From assembly GCF_024127895.1 (NCBI RefSeq), contig NZ_JAMYBK010000002.1, forward strand, positions 248,001-312,000: DNA of 64,000 nt, given 5' to 3'. The notes under the pieces are model-generated. The model did not search any database, was not told the origin of the DNA, and worked only from the letters and a program-made list of their open reading frames with translations. Positions 45,445-55,009 of the stretch are shown one piece after another. The number at the start of each line of letters is the position of its first letter. Position 1 is the first letter of the stretch. Position numbers and translations under genes: made by a program. The DNA is from Pseudomonas guariconensis (GTDB lineage: Bacteria; Pseudomonadota; Gammaproteobacteria; Pseudomonadales; Pseudomonadaceae).

Positions 45445-47385
45445 TTACTGGCCGGCCTTGGGGAATTTCGCCTGGACCCTGCCATCGATGCTGCCCTTGC
45501 TGCCGTCCTGGCCGGAGGAGGTGCCTGGCGCCCCGCCGATGTTCAGGTCGAGCGTGCCTTCGGGGGTATTGATCTGGGCATGGTCCTTGGCGTTGATGTT
45601 CAGGCGCACACCGGTGAGGTTGATTTCACCGTTGGCGTTGAGTTCGAGCACGCTATCGCCACAGACCAGGCGCAGTTTCTCGCCAGCCTCCATGAGGTAG
45701 GTCGTGCTGATGCTGTCGGTCTTGCTGGCGCCTACCAGCAGGGTGTCGTGGTGGCGCACCGCGCGGATGCGATCCTGGCCGATGGTCACCATTTCGATCA
45801 TGCCGACACTCTTGGTACGGCTGATACCCACCGACAACGTCTCGTTCTGCTCCACCACCGTGTCCATGTTGCGTTCGGCATGGATGTACAACTGTTCGGC
45901 ACCCTTCTTGTCCTCCATACGGATCTCGTTGAAGTTCGCCGGGCTGCCGCCTTTGCTGGAGCGGCTCTTCATGCCGCTCTGGGTGGCGCCTGCGGGCAGG
46001 TCGTAGGGCACCGTCTGCTCGGCGTTGTAGACCCGTCCGGTGATGATCGGGCGGTCGGGGTCGCCCTCGAGGAAGCTGACGATCACTTCCTGGCCGATCC
46101 GCGGGACCTGCATCGAGCCCCAGTTCTTGCCGGCCCAGGCCTGGGATACGCGGATCCAGCAGGAGCTGTTCTCGTTGGACTGGTCGTGGCGGTCCCAGTG
46201 GAAGTGCACCTTGACCCGGCCGTACTGATCGGTCCAGATCTCCTCGCCGGCCGGGCCGACCACCACCGCGGTCTGCGGGCCCTTGACGATCGGCCGCAGG
46301 GTGCTGGCCACCGGGCGGTAGCTCTGCTGGGCGTCGATGCAACTGAGGTTGCTCTCGAACTGGGCCGATGCGCTGCCGCCACCGGTTTCCAGGCGCTCCT
46401 GGGCTACGTAGTAGCGGGCGGCGACGATCAGGTACTCGCGGTTCTGGTCCTGGCGGGTGAAGCCGGTGAGGTTGAACAGGTGGCCGCTGCCCAGGCCCCG
46501 GGCATTGCCGCGCAGTTCGACCCGCTCGTGCAGGCTTTGCAGCGCTTCCAGGCGGGTGCGGGCGTAGTGCTCGCCATCCTGGGTCTGCGCATAGGCGCCG
46601 GGGTAGTCGTACAGCGGATAGTCGCCGGCCTGGTGCGGGCGCGGCATGGCCGAGCGCACGTCGATGCGCGCGCTGGGGCGCTGGAAGTCGTAGTCGTTGA
46701 GTTCCAGCGAGCCGGGCTGGACTTCCTGGGCCAGGTACCAGTCGTTGATGTGGTCGCGCTCGCGATGCTGGCCATCCGGCGGGTAGAAGGGCACCGACTC
46801 GTAGCCGGGGGCCTGCTGGTGGGCGCCGTAGGCATCGGCCAGCACCAGCACATGGCGGTCCTGCTCATGGCGGAAGAAGTAGTAGATGCCTTCTTCCTCC
46901 ATCAGCCGGCTGACGAAGTCGAAGCTGGTCTCGCGGTACTGCACGCAGTATTCGCGTTCCCGGTAGCTGCGGCTCAGGGCGTCCTCGAAGTCGGAGAAGC
47001 CCAGGTCGCGAAACACCTGCTTGATGATCTGCGGCGCGCTCTGGTGCTGGAAGATCCGGCAGTCGCTGGTGCGGGTCAGCAGCCACAGCCAAGGCCGCAG
47101 GGTCACCCGGTAGCTGGCGAACTGGCCCTTGTCGACCGCCTGGCTGCAGCGCGCGACGATGCCGTGGAAGTGGCGCCAACTGCCCAGGTTCAGTTGCAGC
47201 GACAGGCTCATGGGCTTGCCCAGCAGCTGGTTGAGGTCGATGGCCGGATCGTCGCTGGTCAGCTGCAGCTCGTAGTCGAACAGGCGGCCGAGCTCTTCGC
47301 TGCCGCCCATCTCGCTGAGGATCAGCACGTCCGGCCCCAGGGGGCTGTTGATCTGCGCCAGGCGCGTGAATTGCTTGAACAGCAT
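45445..47385 (-). CDS. vgrG: VgrG spike protein
   Basis: VgrG trimers form the spike of the T6SS needle. The 646-residue protein has the gp27-like N-terminal part (FDYELQLTS, FHGIVARCSQ, REYCVQYRETSFDFVSRLMEEEGI). The gp5-like OB fold follows (GPAGEEIWTDQYGRVKVHFHWDR, WIRVSQAWAG, GSMQVPRIGQEVIVSFLEGDPDRP), then a beta-helix. The C-terminus ends soon after the helix, so no extra effector domain is attached; its cargo is presumably the RHS protein next door. It starts 23 bases after clpV. Confidence 0.97.
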   Translation of the reverse strand: MLFKQFTRLAQINSPLGPDVLILSEMGGSEELGRLFDYELQLTSDDPAIDLNQLLGKPMSLSLQLNLGSWRHFHGIVARCSQAVDKGQFASYRVTLRPWLWLLTRTSDCRIFQHQSAPQIIKQVFRDLGFSDFEDALSRSYREREYCVQYRETSFDFVSRLMEEEGIYYFFRHEQDRHVLVLADAYGAHQQAPGYESVPFYPPDGQHRERDHINDWYLAQEVQPGSLELNDYDFQRPSARIDVRSAMPRPHQAGDYPLYDYPGAYAQTQDGEHYARTRLEALQSLHERVELRGNARGLGSGHLFNLTGFTRQDQNREYLIVAARYYVAQERLETGGGSASAQFESNLSCIDAQQSYRPVASTLRPIVKGPQTAVVVGPAGEEIWTDQYGRVKVHFHWDRHDQSNENSSCWIRVSQAWAGKNWGSMQVPRIGQEVIVSFLEGDPDRPIITGRVYNAEQTVPYDLPAGATQSGMKSRSSKGGSPANFNEIRMEDKKGAEQLYIHAERNMDTVVEQNETLSVGISRTKSVGMIEMVTIGQDRIRAVRHHDTLLVGASKTDSISTTYLMEAGEKLRLVCGDSVLELNANGEINLTGVRLNINAKDHAQINTPEGTLDLNIGGAPGTSSGQDGSKGSIDGRVQAKFPKAGQ

Positions 47386-47408
47386 GGGTCGTCCCGTACG
47401 GCGCGCCG

Positions 47409-50084
47409 TCAGCCGGCAGCGCCGAAGTCATAGTGCAGGTCGTTGTCGCGGCGGCTGATGGCGACGCTGGCCAACGGCTTGCCTTCGAGCAAGCGGGTGA
47501 GGAACTCGCGGCTCATGTCCGGCAGCAGGCCGTTGGTCAGGATGGCGTCGATCATGCGGCCGCCGCTCTCGGTCTCGGTGCAGCGCGAGACGATCAGGTC
47601 GAGCACCCCGTCGTCATAGGCGAAGCCCACCTTGTGCGTGCTCTCCACGCGCTTGCGGATGCGCTCCAGCTGCAGGCGGGCGATGGCCTTGAGCATGGCA
47701 TCGCTGAGCGGGTAGTAGGGGATGGTCACCAGGCGGCCGAGCAGCGCTGGCGGGAAGATCTCCAGCAGCGGCTGGCGCAGCATCGTCGCCACCGACTCGG
47801 GCTCGGGCAGGGCCTGTGGATCCTTGCAGATGTCGGCGATCAGCTCGGTACCGGCGTTGGTGGTGAGCAGGATCAAGGTGTTGCGAAAGTCGATCTGGCG
47901 GCCTTCGCCGTCTTCCATCACGCCCTTGTCGAACACCTGGAAAAAGATCTCGTGCACGTCCGGGTGGGCCTTTTCCACCTCGTCGAGCAGCACCACGCTG
48001 TATGGCCGGCGCCGCACCGCCTCGGTGAGCACGCCGCCCTCGCCATAGCCGACGTAGCCGGGCGGGGCGCCCTTGAGGGTGGAGACGGTGTGGGCCTCCT
48101 GGAACTCGCTCATGTTGATGGTGATCAGGTTCTGCTCGCCACCGTACATGGCCTCGGCCAGGGCCAGGGCGGTCTCGGTCTTGCCCACGCCGGAGGTGCC
48201 GGCGAGCATGAACACGCCGATCGGCTTGTTGGGGTTGTCGAGGCCGGCGCGGGAGGTCTGGATGCGCTTGGCGATCATCTTCAGGGCATGGTCCTGGCCG
48301 ATGATGCGCTTGGCCAGGTGCGTGTCGAGGTTGAGTACGGTCTCGATCTCGTTGCGCGCCATGCGCCCGACCGGGATGCCGGTCCAGTCGGCGACCACCG
48401 AGGCGACCGCCTGGTAGTCCACGGTCGGCAAGATCAGCGGGCTCTCGCCTTGCAGGGCGGTGAGGCGTTGTTGCAGGTCGACCAGCTTCTCGCGCAGCTC
48501 ATGGCTGCCCTGGGCATCGACCTCGTGGTCGACCACGCCCACCTGCTCGCGCAGTTGCGCGCGGGTGGCCAGCAGTTCGTCGACCAGGGCCTTTTCCTCC
48601 GCCCAGCGCTCCTCCAACCCGGCCAGGCGTTGGTGCTCGGCCTCCAGCAATGCCTCGGCCTGGGCCTGGCGCTGGTCGGTGACGACGCCGATGGCCTGTT
48701 CGCGGGCGATGATCTGCAGCTCGACGTCCAGCGCCTCGATGCGTCGGCGGCTGTCGTCCACCTCGGCCGGTACCGCGTGCAGGCTGATGGCCACGCGGGC
48801 GCAGGCGGTGTCGAGCAGGCTCACCGACTTGTCCGGCAACTGGCGCGCCGGGATGTAGCGGTGCGACAGCTTGACCGCCGCCTCCAGGGCCTCGTCGAGG
48901 ATCTGCACCTGGTGGTGCTGCTCCATGGTCGAGGCCACGCCGCGCATCATCAGCAGCGCCTTGTCCTCGCTCGGCTCGGCCACCTGCACCACCTGGAAGC
49001 GGCGGGTCAGGGCCGGGTCCTTCTCGATGTGCTTTTTGTACTCGGCCCAGGTGGTCGCCGCCACGGTGCGCAGGCTGCCCCGGGCCAGCGCCGGCTTGAG
49101 CAGGTTGGCGGCATCGCCGGTACCGGCCGCGCCACCCGCGCCGACCAGGGTATGGGCCTCGTCGATGAACAGGATGATCGGCTTGGGCGAGGCCTGTACG
49201 TCTTCGATCACCTGGCGCAGCCGCTGCTCGAACTCGCCCTTCATGCTGGCGCCGGCCTGCAGCAGGCCGACGTCCAGGCTGCGCAGCTCGACGTCCTTGA
49301 GCGCCGGTGGTACGTCGCCGGCGACGATACGCAGGGCGAAGCCCTCGACCACCGCGGTCTTGCCCACCCCGGCCTCGCCGGTGAGGATCGGGTTGTTCTG
49401 CCGACGGCGCATGAGGATGTCGACCAACTGGCGGATCTCCTCGTCGCGGCCGACGATCGGGTCGAGCTTGCCGTTGCGCGCCTGCTCTGTGAGGTCGACG
49501 GTAAAGCGCTTGAGCGCCTCCTGCTTGCCCATCGCCGCCGGCGCCACGGCGCCGCTGGCCTCGCCCGGCACGGCGGCGCTGAAGCCGTCGCTGGCGCCCA
49601 GGTTGTTCTCCGGCGAGTCGCCCACGTATTCGTCGAAGCGCTCGCTCAAGGCCTCGACCTTGAGCTTGGCGAACTCGCCCGAGAGGTTCAGCAGGGCATT
49701 GCGCAGGCTCGCTGTCTTGAGGATGCCCACCAGCAGGTAGCCGGTACGCACCTGGTTTTCGCCGAACATCAGGCTGCCGTAGACCCAGCCGCGCTCCACC
49801 GCTTCCTCGACCTGGGACGACAGGTCGGTGATCGAGGTCGAGCCGCGCGGCAGGCGGTCCAGGGCATCGGTCAGGTCGCGGGCCAGGCGGGCCGGCTCGA
49901 CGTTGAACTGGCGCACGATGCGGTGCAGGTCGCTGTCCTGCAGTTGCAGCAACTGGTGCAGCCAATGCGCCAGCTCCACATAGGGGTTGCCACGCAGCTT
50001 GCAGAACACCGTGGCGGCCTCGATGGCCTTGTAGGCGATGCTGTTGAGTTTGCCGAACAGCGCGGCGCGGCTGATTTCACCCAT
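47409..50084 (-). CDS. clpV: T6SS sheath-disassembling AAA+ ATPase ClpV
   Basis: ClpV (TssH) recycles the contracted TssB-TssC sheath. This 891-residue ClpB-type protein has an N-terminal double helix-repeat domain with the ClpV-specific start MGEISRAALFGKLNSIAYKA. It has two AAA+ modules (Walker A GEAGVGKT near residue 234 and GTSGVGKT near 628), joined by a coiled-coil middle domain. The ATG at 50084 follows AGGAG and overlaps the end of tssG by eight bases. Confidence 0.97.
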   Translation of the reverse strand: MGEISRAALFGKLNSIAYKAIEAATVFCKLRGNPYVELAHWLHQLLQLQDSDLHRIVRQFNVEPARLARDLTDALDRLPRGSTSITDLSSQVEEAVERGWVYGSLMFGENQVRTGYLLVGILKTASLRNALLNLSGEFAKLKVEALSERFDEYVGDSPENNLGASDGFSAAVPGEASGAVAPAAMGKQEALKRFTVDLTEQARNGKLDPIVGRDEEIRQLVDILMRRRQNNPILTGEAGVGKTAVVEGFALRIVAGDVPPALKDVELRSLDVGLLQAGASMKGEFEQRLRQVIEDVQASPKPIILFIDEAHTLVGAGGAAGTGDAANLLKPALARGSLRTVAATTWAEYKKHIEKDPALTRRFQVVQVAEPSEDKALLMMRGVASTMEQHHQVQILDEALEAAVKLSHRYIPARQLPDKSVSLLDTACARVAISLHAVPAEVDDSRRRIEALDVELQIIAREQAIGVVTDQRQAQAEALLEAEHQRLAGLEERWAEEKALVDELLATRAQLREQVGVVDHEVDAQGSHELREKLVDLQQRLTALQGESPLILPTVDYQAVASVVADWTGIPVGRMARNEIETVLNLDTHLAKRIIGQDHALKMIAKRIQTSRAGLDNPNKPIGVFMLAGTSGVGKTETALALAEAMYGGEQNLITINMSEFQEAHTVSTLKGAPPGYVGYGEGGVLTEAVRRRPYSVVLLDEVEKAHPDVHEIFFQVFDKGVMEDGEGRQIDFRNTLILLTTNAGTELIADICKDPQALPEPESVATMLRQPLLEIFPPALLGRLVTIPYYPLSDAMLKAIARLQLERIRKRVESTHKVGFAYDDGVLDLIVSRCTETESGGRMIDAILTNGLLPDMSREFLTRLLEGKPLASVAISRRDNDLHYDFGAAG

Positions 50085-51129
50085 GGTCCTGACTCCTTGT
50101 GGCAGGTGGTTCGACCGGCTGCTCGGCGTAGTACCGGGCCAGCGCAAGGTCGTTGGCATCGTGTGGCGGACGGCCGAGCCAGGTGTCGAAACCCAGGCGT
50201 CGGCCAGCGTCGAGTTGCAGGGCGGGTACTTCGTCCCGCCGCAGGATCAGGTTGAGGTCCCAGTCCAGCTCGTGGCCCAGGTACTCGGCGACCCAGGCTG
50301 CCAGCTCGACGAAGGCGCTGCCGCCGGGGAGCAGGGCGTGGTACTGCGCCAGGCTCAGCGGCCCGAGGCACAGGCGGAACTTGTGCTGGCGGTCCCAGGC
50401 ATAGCGCCCCAGGCACAGGTCGACGCCCAGGCGGTTGGCACGGGCGCCCAGGCGGCTGCGCTCGGGCAACTCCAGCCACTGGCCGACGTATTCCTCGAGG
50501 GTCACCGGTACGCCGAAGTAGCCCGACAGGATGCTGCACAGGCCGTCCGGGTAGCGGGTCTGCGCCGCCAGGTGGCCCGACCAGTGCAGCTTGGCGGTAT
50601 CCGCCAGCGGCCCCTGGCCACGCAGGGCCGGCAGGCCACGGCCGCTCAGGGCGGCCAGGCGTGCGGCCCAGTAGTCGTCGTCCGGGCGGTCGTGGCTGAC
50701 GGTGGGCCGGGCCTCGGCCCAGGCACGGTAGAACAGGCTCAGCAGGCGGTGGTGGAAGATGTCGAGGAAGCGCTTGCTAGTAGGGTCGGCGTGGTTGCGC
50801 TGGCGCTCGCGCATGTACTCGGTCAAGTGCAACGGCAGCGGGCCGTTGGGGCCGCCGAGGCCGAAGAAGAACTGCTCCAGGCGCGCCGGGCCGCCGTCCT
50901 CGGCGGGCGTCACCGAGGCCAGGGTGGCTGGGGCGAAGGCGCAGTCCAGGCGCTGGCCGAGGCGCACCGGCTCGTCGGCCAGGCGCAGGGAATGGCCGAA
51001 GCGGGGCAGCTCGGGATGTTCCGCCTCGAGGCGACGCAGGGCCTGGAAGAAGTCGTACTCCCAGGGCTCGGCCTGCATGGCCTGGAGCGTGTTCACAGGG
51101 TCGGTCGGCATCCGGGCTTGGCTTTCCAT
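50077..51129 (-). CDS. tssG: T6SS baseplate protein TssG
   Basis: TssG forms the baseplate wedge with TssE, TssF and TssK. The 350-residue protein carries EPWEYDFFQALRRLEAE near its start, and FFFGLGGPNGPLPLHLTEY and RFLDIFHHRLLSLFYRAW further on, all family hallmarks. I used the ATG at 51129 (MESQARM), overlapping tssF by 37 bases; an alternative ATG at 51111 would shorten the overlap to 19. The end overlaps clpV. Confidence 0.94.
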   Translation of the reverse strand: MESQARMPTDPVNTLQAMQAEPWEYDFFQALRRLEAEHPELPRFGHSLRLADEPVRLGQRLDCAFAPATLASVTPAEDGGPARLEQFFFGLGGPNGPLPLHLTEYMRERQRNHADPTSKRFLDIFHHRLLSLFYRAWAEARPTVSHDRPDDDYWAARLAALSGRGLPALRGQGPLADTAKLHWSGHLAAQTRYPDGLCSILSGYFGVPVTLEEYVGQWLELPERSRLGARANRLGVDLCLGRYAWDRQHKFRLCLGPLSLAQYHALLPGGSAFVELAAWVAEYLGHELDWDLNLILRRDEVPALQLDAGRRLGFDTWLGRPPHDANDLALARYYAEQPVEPPATRSQDHG

Positions 51130-52955
51130 CGCATGATCTCGCCGCGTTCGCTGGTGCGCAGCACGGTTTCGGTGAAGCTGTTGATGGACACGTAGCGGGT
51201 CAGGAAGCGTTCGAACACCGCACCGAGGAGAAACACCCCGGTGCCACGGAAGGCGTTCTCGTCGAACGCCAGGGTGATTTCCAGGCCCCGGCCGAAGACG
51301 ATCGGCCCGGGCATCGGCAGGCGCCGGGTGCAAGGCTTGGCGCTGACCTCGCGCAGGCCGTCGATCTGCAACTGCAGGGCACCGTCCTGGCTGTCGCCGT
51401 AGAGGCGCAGCAGCTCGCGCAGGGCGGCGGCGCCCTGGCCTTGTTCGGTCAGCGACAGGTAGTTCAGCGACAGCTGGCTGATCAGGCGCCAGGCGCGGTT
51501 GTCGTGAGCATGGCTGGCCCTGGGGCGGCTGGGGCCGGCCAGGCAGCGCACGGCGGACACCGGCGCGCTGTCGGCCAGGTTGAAATCGCTGCGGCCGTCG
51601 CCGATGTTCATGAACAGCGGCAGGTCGCGGTTGCTGCACAGGGCGCTGATGCCCAACTGGCGCAGGTCGTGGCGGTAGGGGGCGTGCTGGCCGTCGACCA
51701 GGCTGACGAAGGTCTCGCTGCCCATGTAGCTCGAGCGTGTACCGTTGCGCCGCTGTTCGCTGGACAGCACCCGTGGCTCGCGACGCACGATGTAGTAGGC
51801 CTGGTCGCGGCCATAGCGCGACGGGTCGCGCACGGCGTAGAACGGCAAGAACGCTTGGTCCGCCCCGGTGCCGTGGCCGGTGACTTGTTGCAGCGAGTGG
51901 ATCTCGAAGTCGGTCGGCCGGGTGCGGTCGGCGATCACATGGTGCTCGTTGACCTTGTCGGTGAGGTGGATGCGGTCCACCCGGCGCGGGAACAGGTTGA
52001 TCGCCGGGGTGCAGAAGGGCACGAACTGGGCCTCGCCGACGCTGCTTTCCAGGCTCTGGTCGAAGCGCTCGAAGAGGATCACCAGCTCCAGCTCCTCGCC
52101 GGTGCAGCGCTGCACCGCCCGCTCCAGCCCGGCGAAGTCGACGAACAGAAAGCGCTGGGGCAGGGCGAAGTACTCCTGCAGCAGGCGATAGCCCTGGAAG
52201 GCCTGGGGCACCACTGGCAGCGCCGCCTCGCAGTCGTCGAAGCCACGGGGGCGCAGGGCCTGCTCCAGGGGAATGCGCTCGACCCACTCGCCGCCCGGCT
52301 GGCGGGCGAACACCGCGCAGGCGCTGCCGAGCAGCTGCTCGTACAGGCGGAACGGGGTTTCGTCGGCGCCGTTGAGGTACAGCGGCAGGTGGCTCAGCGG
52401 CAGGCTGGCGAAGGGGATCCCGGCGCCGCTGCGCAAGGTCAGGCGCAGCCCGGCGCGGGCCTGTGGCTCGCTGGCGGCGAGGCGGCCGAGCACGGCGCCG
52501 GGGTTGCCGAAGTATTCGGCGCGCGCCACCCGCAGCGGCCACAGGGTGACGTCCTGGGTGCTGCGAAATTCGCACGGCGTCTGCGAGTCGCGGCCCAGGT
52601 TGGCGCGCAGCACGCTGCCCCGGGGCAGTTGGAAGCCGGCGGCGAGCGAGCCTTCGTCGGGGTCGGTCTGCAACTGCACCACGGTCATCGAGGGAGTCGG
52701 CGCCAGGTAGTGCGGGTAGGCGATCTCCAGCAGGTTGTGGGTGAAGGTCGGGTACTCGGCGTCGAGCTTGAGCTGGACTCGCGCGGTGAGGTAGGCAAAA
52801 CCTTCGAGCAGGCGCTCGACGTAGGGGTCAGCGCAATCGATGCCGGCCAGGGTCAGGCGGCCGGCGATCTTCGGGTACTCCCTGGCGAACTCCGCCGCGC
52901 TTTCGCGGATGTGTTGCAGCTCCTGGTTGTACAGCTCGAGCAGGCGCGGGTTCAT
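51093..52955 (-). CDS. tssF: T6SS baseplate protein TssF
   Basis: TssF (VasA) is the largest baseplate wedge subunit. The 620 residues begin [18 protein letters not shown], the usual start, followed by [12 protein letters not shown] and [23 protein letters not shown]. The ATG at 52955 overlaps the tssE stop in an ATGA. Confidence 0.96.
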   Translation of the reverse strand: MNPRLLELYNQELQHIRESAAEFAREYPKIAGRLTLAGIDCADPYVERLLEGFAYLTARVQLKLDAEYPTFTHNLLEIAYPHYLAPTPSMTVVQLQTDPDEGSLAAGFQLPRGSVLRANLGRDSQTPCEFRSTQDVTLWPLRVARAEYFGNPGAVLGRLAASEPQARAGLRLTLRSGAGIPFASLPLSHLPLYLNGADETPFRLYEQLLGSACAVFARQPGGEWVERIPLEQALRPRGFDDCEAALPVVPQAFQGYRLLQEYFALPQRFLFVDFAGLERAVQRCTGEELELVILFERFDQSLESSVGEAQFVPFCTPAINLFPRRVDRIHLTDKVNEHHVIADRTRPTDFEIHSLQQVTGHGTGADQAFLPFYAVRDPSRYGRDQAYYIVRREPRVLSSEQRRNGTRSSYMGSETFVSLVDGQHAPYRHDLRQLGISALCSNRDLPLFMNIGDGRSDFNLADSAPVSAVRCLAGPSRPRASHAHDNRAWRLISQLSLNYLSLTEQGQGAAALRELLRLYGDSQDGALQLQIDGLREVSAKPCTRRLPMPGPIVFGRGLEITLAFDENAFRGTGVFLLGAVFERFLTRYVSINSFTETVLRTSERGEIMRWKAKPGCRPTL

Positions 52956-53467
52956 GCACGTCTCCGGCGGTCGGCGGGGGCCACGCGCACATGCCCGGAC
53001 TCCAGGTCCAGGTCGGTCTGCAGCAGCAGCGGCAGGGCCGCCGGCTGGGCCCAGAGGTCGCCCTCGATCTCGAAGCTCAAGGCGTTGGCGTTCATTTCGG
53101 CGGGCGCGACCTGGGCGCGCACGCGCAAGGTGTGGGCGAGGATGCGCGGTTCATAGGTGACGATGGCCTGGTGGATGATGCGCTCCAGGGCGAGGGCGTC
53201 GATGTTCGAGGCGCTGTTGCCGGCCAGGGCCGGCAGGCCGTAGTTGATCACCGAGGCACCGGCCGGGGTGTCCAGGGTCGCGGCGCTGTCGAGCAGCGAG
53301 GTGGTGTTGAGCAACCAGGTGAGGTCACGCAACACCGACGCCTTGAGCTGCTGCAGGGATAGCACGCGCTTGTCCGGCGCCTCCTGCGGGTTGCCGGGAT
53401 CGTCGTCGGTCAGGCGATCCAGCAGCGAGGGCTGCAAGCGGTCGCGGGCGGCGATTTCGGCTACCAC
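52952..53467 (-). CDS. tssE: T6SS baseplate protein TssE (gp25-like)
   Basis: TssE is the gp25-like baseplate protein that nucleates the sheath. This 171-residue frame has [12 protein letters not shown] at the start, [21 protein letters not shown] in the middle, and the [16 protein letters not shown] and LRVRAQV region of the family. The start is uncertain. I chose the GTG at 53467, which overlaps the last codon of the upstream immunity gene. An ATG at 53515 in the same frame would add 16 residues that lie inside that gene. The unusual start probably reflects insertion of the Tae4 cassette between hcp and tssE. Confidence 0.85.
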   Translation of the reverse strand: MVAEIAARDRLQPSLLDRLTDDDPGNPQEAPDKRVLSLQQLKASVLRDLTWLLNTTSLLDSAATLDTPAGASVINYGLPALAGNSASNIDALALERIIHQAIVTYEPRILAHTLRVRAQVAPAEMNANALSFEIEGDLWAQPAALPLLLQTDLDLESGHVRVAPADRRRRA

Positions 53468-53916
53468 TTGAACAGGCCCACGAAGTTCTTCTGGTCGACA
53501 GCCCCGGTCGTGCAACTGGCACTGTGGGCGACGACCGAGGGTTCCAGCTGGTTATTGAACCAGCGGATGGCCTGGTATTGGCTTCGGCAACTGCCTGGTG
53601 TCGGGGTATCGAAATCAATGTGCCTGACAATAATGATCTGCGCGCCGTTGAAGTGTTCCACGCGCGGCTCCCCGGAACGCCTGTCGGGGCTGAACTGGCA
53701 CGGCCAGGGTATTTCCAGTTGCAGGAGTGTCTGGTCTGTCTTGCTGCGCAGGGCGCAACGCCCCTGATGGTTTTCCAAGGTCAAGCGCCGCTCGGACAGT
53801 GTGACATGCGGTCCCTCGGGAAGCGGCTCGGTGGCGGCGGGACGTTCTTGCGCGCAGGCACTCATTGAGGTCGCCAACGAAAGAACGATCATCGGCAGTG
53901 TATGGCACCGTTTCAT
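53461..53916 (-). CDS. Putative lipoprotein immunity protein for the Tae4-type amidase
   Basis: This 151-residue protein has a hydrophobic signal peptide ending in S-M-S-A-C (Cys20 or so), a lipobox that would anchor it to a membrane facing the periplasm. Several other cysteines in the mature part (for example SKTDQ..WPCQF, SCRS and SCTTG) could form disulfides. Its ATG at 53916 overlaps the stop of the amidase gene (ATGA), the standard effector-immunity arrangement. A periplasmic lipoprotein fits protection against a peptidoglycan amidase. Its resemblance to known Tai4 proteins cannot be judged by eye. Confidence 0.7.
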   Translation of the reverse strand: MKRCHTLPMIVLSLATSMSACAQERPAATEPLPEGPHVTLSERRLTLENHQGRCALRSKTDQTLLQLEIPWPCQFSPDRRSGEPRVEHFNGAQIIIVRHIDFDTPTPGSCRSQYQAIRWFNNQLEPSVVAHSASCTTGAVDQKNFVGLFKW

Positions 53917-54353
53917 TTCAGCTCCCAGAACCAGACGGCCTTGGAGCGGTGGGCCTGGTCGGCGAACTCGCCGGTCACCAACCCACGGTCCCAGAGATCT
54001 ATATGATCGCCACTGCGGTCCTCGAACGACTGTCCGGCGCGGGCGAAGCAATCCTTGAAGAAGATGATGCCACGCTTGGTCTTCAGCTTCTGGCGGTCCT
54101 CGGCGCTGCCGCTGAGTTGCACAGGGGCGCCCAGGTGGTGTTTCCACAGCCAGTTGGCCAAGGACTCCGCGCCCCGGGCATGGCCATGGGCACAGCGCGG
54201 TTCGCTGTAGCTGGAGGCGTTGACCTTGACGCTGCGTTCCCCATTGAGGGCGATGCTCATGCGAATGGCGCACTGGTTGTCCCACGGTCCGTCGCAGGGA
54301 AACTGGTCGGACGGGTAGGCATTCCACAGATTGATAAACGAGGGCTTGGCCAT
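53913..54353 (-). CDS. tae4: Tae4-family T6SS peptidoglycan amidase effector
   Basis: Tae4 enzymes are NlpC/P60-like cysteine peptidases that cut peptidoglycan stem peptides after delivery into the periplasm of a rival cell. This 146-residue protein has the family landmarks: MAKPSFINLWNAYP at the start, the catalytic Cys28 in NQCAIRMS, the KRGIIFFKD strand, and the catalytic His117 in SGDHIDLWD. No signal peptide is present, as expected for a T6SS-exported effector. It sits directly after the hcp terminator, which is in line with Hcp-dependent delivery. The ATG at 54353 is used; a GTG three codons upstream is in frame. Confidence 0.88.
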   Translation of the reverse strand: MAKPSFINLWNAYPSDQFPCDGPWDNQCAIRMSIALNGERSVKVNASSYSEPRCAHGHARGAESLANWLWKHHLGAPVQLSGSAEDRQKLKTKRGIIFFKDCFARAGQSFEDRSGDHIDLWDRGLVTGEFADQAHRSKAVWFWELK

Positions 54354-54385
54354 GGTCTTCACCGGGTGCGGCTGACGCGTCGAGG

Positions 54386-54414
54386 AAAACGCCTGCGGGC
54401 ATGGGCCGCAGGCG
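54386..54414 (-). terminator. Intrinsic terminator downstream of hcp
   Basis: On the minus strand CGCCTGCGG (54414-54406) pairs with CCGCAGGCG (54398-54390), followed by four T residues (54389-54386). It begins eight bases after the hcp stop and precedes the Tae4 gene by 33 bases. It would give abundant short hcp transcripts and reduce read-through into the effector and baseplate genes. Confidence 0.75.
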
Positions 54415-54421
54415 TACTCGG

Positions 54422-54910
54422 TCAGATCTTGACGTTGGAGCGCACGTTCCAGCCGTACTTGATCGGGCCGCCATCCTTGCTGCCATCGGCTTTCTGCGGC
54501 TGGTAGTCGACGGTGACCTTGGCGAAGTTCAGGGTGATGTTCTCGGTCAGGCGGTCGTCGCTGCCCGAGCCACCGGTGCTCAGGGAGCTGATGAGGACCT
54601 CTTCGAGGTTGATGATCAGGTACTCGACCTGGTTCTCGCCCCCGGCCTTGCGCACGGTCAGCTTGACCTTGTCGATGTGCTTGCCGCTGGAGCAGTGAGC
54701 CATCAGGTTGGGGCTGGACTTGTCGACGTACTTGGTCACCGACAGGTCCTGGATATTGACCTTACCGGCGCCACCGCCGCCGCCCATGTGCATGTTGCCG
54801 GACTGGGACATGCCCCAGCTCCAGTTCAGCACGTCGATCTCGTCCTTGTGGGCCTTGTCCATGGACTCGCCCTTGATGTCGCCGATCTTGATGAAAATAT
54901 CTACAGCCAT
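54422..54910 (-). CDS. hcp: Hcp tube protein
   Basis: Hcp (TssD) hexamers stack to form the inner tube. The 162 residues start MAVDIFIKIGDIKGESMDKAH and contain IDVLNWSWGMSQSGNMHMGGG, then DLSVTKYVDKSSPNL and a C-terminal EYLIINLEEVLI strand. The ATG at 54910 follows GGAGA. A REP-like hairpin lies in front of it and a terminator behind, which would make it a stable, separately abundant segment of the operon. Confidence 0.97.
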   Translation of the reverse strand: MAVDIFIKIGDIKGESMDKAHKDEIDVLNWSWGMSQSGNMHMGGGGGAGKVNIQDLSVTKYVDKSSPNLMAHCSSGKHIDKVKLTVRKAGGENQVEYLIINLEEVLISSLSTGGSGSDDRLTENITLNFAKVTVDYQPQKADGSKDGGPIKYGWNVRSNVKI

Positions 54911-54945
54911 GGTCTCTCCGGAAACGCTCGTCGTTTGGCAGTTTT

Positions 54946-54989
54946 GTCGGGGCGGCCTTGCCGCTCTTCGCGGGCAAGGCCGCCCCGAC
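54946..54989. repeat. REP-like 17-bp perfect inverted repeat between tssC and hcp
   Basis: GTCGGGGCGGCCTTGCC (54946-54962) is exactly inverted at 54973-54989, with a 10-base loop that itself contains cgcg. The core (ccttgccgctcttcgcgggcaagg) is of the P. putida REP type. The hairpin would protect an upstream mRNA 3' end or mark an RNA-processing site; no T tract follows on the transcribed strand. Confidence 0.8.
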
Positions 54990-55009
54990 AGGGTTCAGCG
55001 CCGTGTCGG

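Noticed and set aside
47433..50255. 940-residue open frame on the plus strand opposite clpV
   Set aside because: It is antisense to clpV, with no domains and a biased composition. ClpV is unambiguous on the minus strand.
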